Below, one piece after another: positions 57,596-64,000 of a stretch of 64,000 nt of DNA. The stretch's first letter is position 1, and every line of letters starts with the position of its first letter. Source of the DNA: Siphonodentalium dalli (taxonomy: Eukaryota; Mollusca; Scaphopoda; Gadilida; Siphonodentaliidae). Made by a program: the position numbers and the translations under genes. The stretch lies in NCBI GenBank assembly GCA_032622095.1, contig CP136069.1:102206278-102270277 (forward strand), given 5' to 3'. The notes under the pieces are model-generated. The model worked only from the letters and a program-made list of their open reading frames with translations. It had not been told where the DNA came from and did no database searches.

Positions 57596-58400
57596 TTAGC
57601 TCACCTGAGACGAAGACTCCGGTTTAGCTATAGTCATCACTCCTCGTCCGTCCATCCATCCTCGTCCGTCCGTCCGTCCGTCCATCAAGAATGACTTTTT
57701 CTCCATGACTATAAGAGAGAGTGGTTCATATTTGGTGTGGATGTTCCCTAGGTAACTCACATTCAGATTTGTTCAAATGAGGTCACCAGATCGATTAGTT
57801 GTGAAATCAGGGCCATTACTCTATTCCTTCATAGTAATTCTTAGAACAACTTCTTCACAATAACCATTGGTTCGATTTAGCTTATATTTGGCATGGACCC
57901 ATTGGAGGGTCCTTGGGTGACTGGGGTTCAGATTTGTTCAAATGAGATAACTGGGTCAAATAGTTGTGAAGATAGGGCCTTAACTCTTTCCCTCCATAGT
58001 AATTCTTAAAATGACTTCTTCTCATGTACCATCGGGTTGAATGGGTTCATATTTGGTATGAAGGGTTCTTGGTGATTTGGGTTCAGATTTGTTCAAATGA
58101 GGTCATTGGTCAATTGTGGGCTGAGCCAGGGACATAACTCCAAAAAAAGACAATGTTTTTTTTAGATTTAACTCCTTGCTCAATTTAAAAAAAAAACACA
58201 TCTTCATAAAACTTAAATTTTTAATTTTAGAATTTAATTTTGAAAAACTAAATCCAATTATAACATCCGTCACTGTACATCGACTCATCCCACAAAATTT
58301 ATTTGAAATCGGTCCAGGGGTCTGGGAGAAGAATCATGAACTGACAAATTGTTAATCTTGGCAATTGAGGGTTCAAAGTAAGTATATGTACCCCTGTTAC
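57596..58400 (+). mobile_element. Tandem-core element H3 starting with palindrome and GTCC repeat
   Basis: TTAGCTCACCTGAG and CTCCGGTTTAGCTA form an imperfect palindrome (57596-57630). A (GTCC)n run follows (57645-57685), then two to three core units of the same family as the element to the left. It starts exactly where the preceding element ends, so the two sit head to tail. The right end is unclear. Confidence 0.6.
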
Positions 58401-59161
58401 AAATATTGTTCTTTGACATTCCTAATGCCTCAATATTTGAAAAGTGATCTCTTTCACTAACAATATAAAGGTTGTCTGCCTGCCATTCTCTCTAATGTCT
58501 CCTGTGTATGAAATGAGATCTTATCTTATCTGACAGCCTTTGATAAATACATCACAGATAATGTTTATTTGTGTTATTCATTTCACTTTAAATTACATTA
58601 ATTCCCATGTGCTGTGTTCTATGCAGTTGTACAGGCAATATTGCGTTTATATAGTCTATTGACTTCTTTTCATCTATGATAATGATGTGTCTATTTATTA
58701 TGCTGATGATTTCAAGGAACACTTATCAGATGTGCCATGTTGATAACCCTTCCCTTAATTTTATAACTTATTTTAATGAAAATGAACCCACTTCAACTCA
58801 ATATACCATTTGAGATTACTAGGGTCAATGAATCTCATAGATTGGGATTTACATTTGGTTCAACTATGGGCAGAAATAGGAGATTTAACACTCCTGCACC
58901 CACCCTGTCTATGCTATGAATTCATGTAATAATTTTGATATATACCAGTATTATCAGTAAGGTTTTGATAAATTTCCAACAGTTGGATATCTTGATGTAC
59001 CAGTTGTAATTTAGTTTGGTCCAGTTGGGAGGTAATAGGCAATGATCTACTGGGGGAAGGGGATGGATGTGCAGTTAGAAATTTCAAGGTGGACAGCCCA
59101 TATCCCCTCTCACCGTTCAACAAAGAACCTCTACATGTGTCCCATTTTAGAACTACTTGTT
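58401..59161. other. No gene recognised
   Basis: AT-rich sequence between tandem-core elements; frames here lack motifs. Confidence 0.45.
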
Positions 59162-59202
59162 GTCCCCCGAAAAAATTATTTTCGGGGGACTATAGAAACG
59201 GG

Positions 59203-59290
59203 GTCCGTCCGTCCGTTCGTCCGTCCGTCCGTTCGTCCGTCCGTCCGTTCGTCCGTCCGTTCGTCCGTCCGTTCGTCCGTCCGTCTGTCC
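59203..59290. repeat. GTCC/GTTC simple repeat
   Basis: Run of CCGTCCGTTCGTCC-type tetramers, the cause of the PSVRPSVR-like peptide frames here. Confidence 0.95.
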
Positions 59291-59411
59291 ATCACACTTT
59301 TGAGTACCTTCATGGTGTAATCATCTCCTCCTACAGATTTCATCCCAGAGATTTGAAACTTCAGAATATTGTTGCCCATATATTGAAGATGTGCAACATG
59401 TATATAGATGA

Positions 59412-60430
59412 GGCCTAAAAAACAAATACCTGTGTTTGGGGTCGCCCGACCGAGTCTAAAAAAAACGTGCGACTCAAAACTTTTTTCCCATGTCCCCCCG
59501 GGTGCTATTGTTTGCGAGTGCATCTCCAGCATGTAAATAATAAACATGGCGTCCGCGGACAGAATGATACTTGTCTGTGTGGACATTAATAAATGTCCAC
59601 ACCAAAGTGTTTCCGGTAAACCGCTCGCTGGACCGCCCGCCGTAAACTTTTTATTTGCAAAATTAATTTTTCACAACTTTCAGTCTGAAAATTACCAATC
59701 TCATTCTCCCAACTTGACTTTATTCTTCCAGTTTCTGTTAGTTTAAGTTGCTGACTTTAATTCAGTGAGTCGTTAAGTCCAATTAACTTGCAAAATCGCG
59801 CTCACAAAACACACCAAACTGGGGTTAGTGGCCCAACTGACATCCAGAAACGGGATGCCTCGAAAATAGGCAACTTTCACCGAAAATAAAATGAAGTCAA
59901 TTAGATTTATGGGCCATGCATGGGCATGGGATATGTTTATTATAAACCCAATTGATATGTGTAGGATGTCGGTTAATAGAAATTAAATGACTTTGAACAT
60001 ATATGACAAGTGATTGTTTCCATAGAAATTCTTAATAAATCTGCAGTTAAATGTCAGTCTTAAATTATTAATATGCACAGTTCAAGGCTTGCAGCTACAT
60101 GTAAAATAATATATAAATCTTAACTCATCTAAATGGAACCAAGTGGTGTTTCTGACTTTTTAATGGCTTTTGTTTACTGAAATTAACGTTAAAATGTTTC
60201 ACCAAATATTAGAGACATGAGTCTCATCATAAAGATACTCACCTGACGACAACTGGTATAATGGACAAACAATGGAAAGACATACAGTCAACATCGTATA
60301 ATTTGACTGCTAAGTTATATCGCTTTTATAGCCTTCATATAAAAAAAAAGAAAAAAAAGAAGATAATCCCTACCTACCCAAATTTTTTCAGGTCAAGTTA
60401 CCCCAAACACAGGTATTATTTTGTTTGGCC
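59412..60430. mobile_element. 1,019-bp non-autonomous DNA transposon with TGA duplication
   Basis: Ends are GGCCTAAAAAACAAATACC and GGTATTATTTTGTTTGGCC, followed inward by TGTGTTTGGGGT and its complement. TGA flanks both sides (59409-59411, 60431-60433). The second core unit of H4 reads TATAGATGACGG with no insert at the same place (about 60606-60617), which shows the empty site. A 24-bp hairpin (TGTGGACATT/AATGTCCACA) lies at 59578-59601. No transposase frame. A 3-bp duplication would suit PIF/Harbinger-type elements, but TGA is not diagnostic. Confidence 0.8.
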
Positions 60431-61146
60431 TGACGGAAAAATTATTTTTTGACAGAGTTATTAACCCTTTTCGACTATAATTCGACTATAATTTTCAGTA
60501 TGAGGGTACCTTCATGGTGTAATCAACTCCTCCCACAGTTTTCATCCTAGAGATTTGAAACTTCAGAATATTGTTGCCCACATATTGAAGATGTGCAACA
60601 TGTATATAGATGACGGAATTTTTTTTTTTTTACGGAGTTATTAACCCTTTTCGACTTAGAAAATTTCAACATTTAAAAAAAATTCTTTAACAAAGCGGCA
60701 TCGACTTGCCACTTTTTTGGCGGACACTGTGGTCAGCTGACCTTTTATTTTAAAGTTATTTGACAAGTACTGACTGTTACAGTCTTCAGAGTCCAAGTCT
60801 TCTCCAGCGACCCACAGTCATTGACTGTCTTGTTTTATTAAACTTCAGCTTTTGACAAAAACGAAATGTACCAAGTGAATAGTTTAATTCGCGGTTGTGG
60901 TTTGAGACTTCAATGGCTCGAATCTGTTGATAAATATGGAAATTAGCCATGCCCACGTATAAATAAATATATAATCTATACACAAAATTGGAAAGAACTG
61001 AATTCATACAAGCGATTACAGCATTTTCATGCACGATCGTTTAAACATTGTTTATGTATGGTCTTGAGTCCCGTTTCAATGTATTCAATGAATTAAAGTG
61101 TTATTATTTTGCTGATTTTCTAAAAAATAAAATTTATTTGTTAATT

Positions 61147-61790
61147 ATACTTTCATGGTGTAACCAAGGAAGTATATTGTTTTTCTACTGAGGTCGTTTT
61201 CCGTTTATTTCGAAATACCTCAGAAACTGATTGCAGTAGGAACGTGAAATCTCTAGCGAATGTAGGCATCGAAGGTTTACTAGATATAATGGTATCCGGA
61301 TTTCCGCCCAATGTTTCTTGGCGGAGTTATGGCCCTTTTGCGATTATTTTTCATTATTATTATTATTATACTTGACACTTTTGCAATCACTATTACTCGA
61401 AAAGTACAAGAAGTAGGACACTAAAACTTGGTGAGTAGGTTGGGGTACATGAGTTCTATGCCTATGGCCCATAACGATTGTGTCCGCGCTTTCACCGAGG
61501 AGTTATCTCCCTTTATTTGAAAAAAAGTCATTTTATTATCTCGGAAATTATAAGAAGCAGAGCATCGAAAATTAGACCGTATGCACGTCTTGATATGCAC
61601 TACTGCCCACGGGCATCAAAACTTGTGTCCGCGCTTTCCCTGAAGAGTTACTGCCCATAGATAGGTATACACCGAATTCATTGTACTCAGCTGTACTCTC
61701 CTATCATTCCATATAATTGAATTTTGTCTTCACAGTCGTCTTTGCCATTTACTGTTCAGTGGAAAAACGAAAACTGGACAGGGTCGTTCT
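61147..61790 (+). repeat. Repeat H5, copy 1, with palindromic left end
   Basis: The left palindrome ATACTTTCATGGT/ACCAAGGAAGTAT (61147-61175) is followed by a body with GAAACTGATTGCAGTAGGAA, GGCGGAGTTATGGCCC and GTCCGCGCTTTC. It is near-identical to 62605-63247, which lies 1,458 bp further on. The last shared bases are GGGTCGTTCTCA. Confidence 0.85.
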
Positions 61791-62604
61791 CATATTTTTA
61801 CAATATGATGGGGGTGCCAAATTAAAAAAAACTTTTTTTCGTTATGAATCTCGTCTATTTCTGTGTATGGCTTGACTGTAAAGCTGATCAAATACCGCGA
61901 AAGATTTTTGAAATCTGAGTAGAAATACCAGAGTTGTGGGCCCTCAAATTTTTTTGGGGAGGGGGGGGGGGGGGGGGGGGGGCAAGCGGCTTGTCGCCCT
62001 ATCTCCTTCAAAACGGACAATCAGTGCAAATAGTGACACACTTCTAAGTATCCAGACTAACTAGTGCTCGGTGTGAGCCAAATTTTGCCAGTGTCGGTTC
62101 AGTATTGTGGTTCTGTGGAGGGGTGGTTTATGGTTCCATATTTTATTTAGTCTCCGAATCAGATGAAACTTGGAATATAACATCTACCCTACAAACTTAT
62201 CACGACACTGAAAACAGATCTCAAATCCGTTGGAAAATGGCGGAGATTTGGACCCTCAAAGTTTGAACTTGGGGGGCCCATATGCTTTCCAATAACCGAA
62301 ATGTTTTTCGTCTCCGATTCAGATGAAATGCATTCCATACAATATATGTGAGCCGCAGATCACAAAACTGAAAACAATTTTTAAATCCATTGGAAATAAC
62401 GGAGTTACGGGTCTTCAAAATTTGCATTTTGAGCCTGTGTTGACAATTTCCCCAATCCCGTCACCCAATTTCGAGGCAGGGGTGGGGTCACTTGCAATCA
62501 CTTGAGATCAACATAAACATGGTAAGGACGTGATATAATCATCCTACTTCCTATTTTCCGTCCCTAAACTACGATGTTTTCAGCTCAAGATTCGCCCTAT
62601 TATT
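61791..62604. other. Spacer between H5 copies with related body units and poly-G
   Basis: Contains GATTCAGATGAAA phrases twice (about 62157 and 62320), so it also holds decayed tandem-core units. A run of 22 G lies at about 61961-61982. Confidence 0.6.
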
Positions 62605-63247
62605 ATACTTCCATGGTGTAACCAAGGAAGTATATTGTTTTTCTACTGAGGTCGTTTTCCATTTATTTCGAAATACTCAGAAACTGATTGCAGTAGGAAC
62701 GCGAAACTCTACGAATGTAGGCATCGAAGGTTTACTAGATATTATGGTATCCGGATTTCCGCCCAATGTTTCTTGGCGGAGTTATGGCCCTTTTGCAATT
62801 ATTTTTCATTATTATTATTATTATACTTGACACTTTTGTAATCACTATTACTCGAAAAGTACAAGAAGTAGGACACTAAAACTTGGTGAGTAGGTTGGGG
62901 TACATGAGTTCTATGCCTATGGTCCATAACGATTGTGTCCGCGCTTTCACCGAGGAGTTATCTCCCTTTATTTGAAAAAAAGTCATTTTATTATCTCGGA
63001 AATTATAAGAAGCAGAGCATCGAAAATTAGACCGTATGCACGTCTCGATATGCACTACTGCCCACGGGCATCAAAACTTGTGTCCGCGCTTTCCCTGAAG
63101 AGTTACTGCCCATAGATAGGTATACACCGAATTCATTGTACTCAGCTGTACTCTCCTATCATTCCATATAATTGAATTTGGTCTTCACAGTCGTCTTTGC
63201 CATTTACTGTTCAGTGGAAAAACGAAAACTGGACAGGGTCGTTCTCA
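62605..63247 (+). repeat. Repeat H5, copy 2
   Basis: Left palindrome ATACTTCCATGGT/ACCAAGGAAGTAT (62605-62633), one mismatch fewer than copy 1, then the same body. The 60-residue frame at 62933-63115 matches that at 61478-61660 exactly, because the DNA is repeated; I do not call it a gene. Confidence 0.85.
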
Positions 63248-64000
63248 GATATATACATATTTTATAAGGACTAGAAAGAACCTAAATATATTATATGTAC
63301 TAATTTCAAGTTTGTAATATGCCGATTAGGCTTTTTGACAATCCTCTGCTTACTAATAGGAAGCTAAGCTGAGATTTAAAAAAATGGACTGCTACTTTGA
63401 TTTGTTGTGTGTTAACGGAGCTCTAGGTGGTGTTGATGTATAGTGATCGATCGGTGGCAAGATTGCTGGAAAATCTCGGATGGGACAGGTTTCCCCAGAG
63501 ATGCGTTTGGTATTCGTGTATATAATGGTGGGGTGAGATACAATCGTTCAACTCAATTAAGTTAGTTTTTCAGTAATGCTATTTATGTCATTTGTGAAAA
63601 TAAAAACAAAAAGGATGCCATTCTTGAGACCTAGCTATGTAGCGGTAATATACTGTATACGACAAACATGTAGAAAGCAACATGCTGTAAAATCATTTAA
63701 ATCCGCAGAATTATATGGCCTGCATTTATTGTCAGTTATTTATTATCTAGTATATTTCAAGTACAATGTTGACAGTATACTGATACACAAGCCAGATTAA
63801 TCAACAGTAGTCTAGTATACTGGTACAGCTATACCGGTACACTAGACTGTTGATTAATCTGGCCTGTATACAGTCAAATTAGTGACTTGCATCATAGTAA
63901 TATACCCTACTACTGAACTATATGTATGTTGAAATAACACGTAATTTGACTTATTTTGAAAACACGATTCTAGTTGATTGGCACAAAATGACAGAGTAAA
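63248..64000. other. No gene; imperfect inverted repeat at 63791-63865
   Basis: CCAGATTAATCAACAGTAGT at 63791 pairs with ACTGTTGATTAATCTGG near 63848-63864 around an AT-rich centre with ACTGGTAC/GTACCGGTAC-like halves. The remainder is AT-rich without motifs. Confidence 0.6.

Larger units (their letters stand above)
59162..60836 (+). mobile_element. Tandem-core element H4, interrupted by a DNA transposon
   Basis: Starts with the near-perfect palindrome GTCCCCCGAAAAAATTATTT ... GGGGGAC (59162-59190) and a long GTCC/GTTC run (59203-59290). A core unit (CTTCATGGTGTAATCATCTC, GAGATTTGAAACTTCAGAAT) occurs at 59303-59410 and again at 60504-60613. The right end is CAGTCATTGACTGTCTTG (60815-60832). 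A separate element sits at 59412-60430. Confidence 0.7.

Noticed and set aside
59042-59418. ORFs with PSVRPSVRSSVR repeats
   Set aside because: Translation of the GTCC/GTTC simple repeat.
61478-61660. 60-codon ORF identical to 62933-63115 as a conserved gene
   Set aside because: Identity comes from the duplicated DNA, which is equally conserved outside the frame.

Overview
The window looks like AT-rich, repeat-dense genomic DNA from an invertebrate animal, most likely a mollusc (perhaps a bivalve). The pointers are several non-LTR retrotransposon (LINE) families, one carrying an in-frame 2A translational-recoding peptide; a relic of a Ty3/gypsy-type LTR element; a relic of a THAP plus DDE_Tnp_4 transposase; and many elements with a tandem-repeat core, a palindrome at one end and a small hairpin at the other. 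That organism call is inference. I see no bacterial or viral operon, no tRNA or rRNA gene and no CRISPR array. Exons with splice-like borders are the only hints of host-type genes.

Layout. 1-865: internally deleted LTR retrotransposon with primer-binding site and polypurine tract. 866-2195: array of a 21-bp unit. 2224-2503: LINE reverse-transcriptase (RT) fragment. 4090-8307 (minus): nearly intact LINE 'A1' with a 14-bp target duplication, one 1187-codon ORF and a 2A peptide. 8677-9155: three tandem long hairpins. 10247-18514 and 18515-26780: an 8.27-kb block present twice head to tail at about 99.9% identity. Each unit holds a minus-strand LINE RT (D), a plus-strand 5'-truncated LINE with poly(A) (C), two divergent homologous ORF1-like genes (E minus, F plus) and the 3' tail of element A. 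26039-30254 (minus): second full-length A copy (A2), broken by a nonsense codon and a frameshift.

31364-34343: ORF1-type C-terminal tail, a split SAP-like exon pair, and a THAP/DDE_Tnp_4 transposase relic. 36725-39085: 2.4-kb satellite with 28/29/32-bp subunits and a 907-bp higher-order period, lying against the stop codon of a minus-strand terminal exon (39090-39617). 41001-44805: two elements with palindromic left ends and right-end hairpins around a tandem core. 45652-47157: an 82-bp palindromic element with a 9-bp target duplication, then a 1.4-kb foldback element. 47425-52190: paired 193-bp and 66-bp dispersed repeats and two minisatellites. 55735-56333: nested inverted-repeat elements. 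56380-63247: more tandem-core elements, one interrupted by a 1,019-bp DNA transposon whose 3-bp target duplication is confirmed by an uninterrupted paralogous site.

The coding content is almost entirely mobile-element machinery. RT and endonuclease (target-primed retrotransposition), ORF1-like proteins and transposase relics account for nearly every convincing reading frame. Many long open frames elsewhere are by-products of tandem repeats that lack stop codons.
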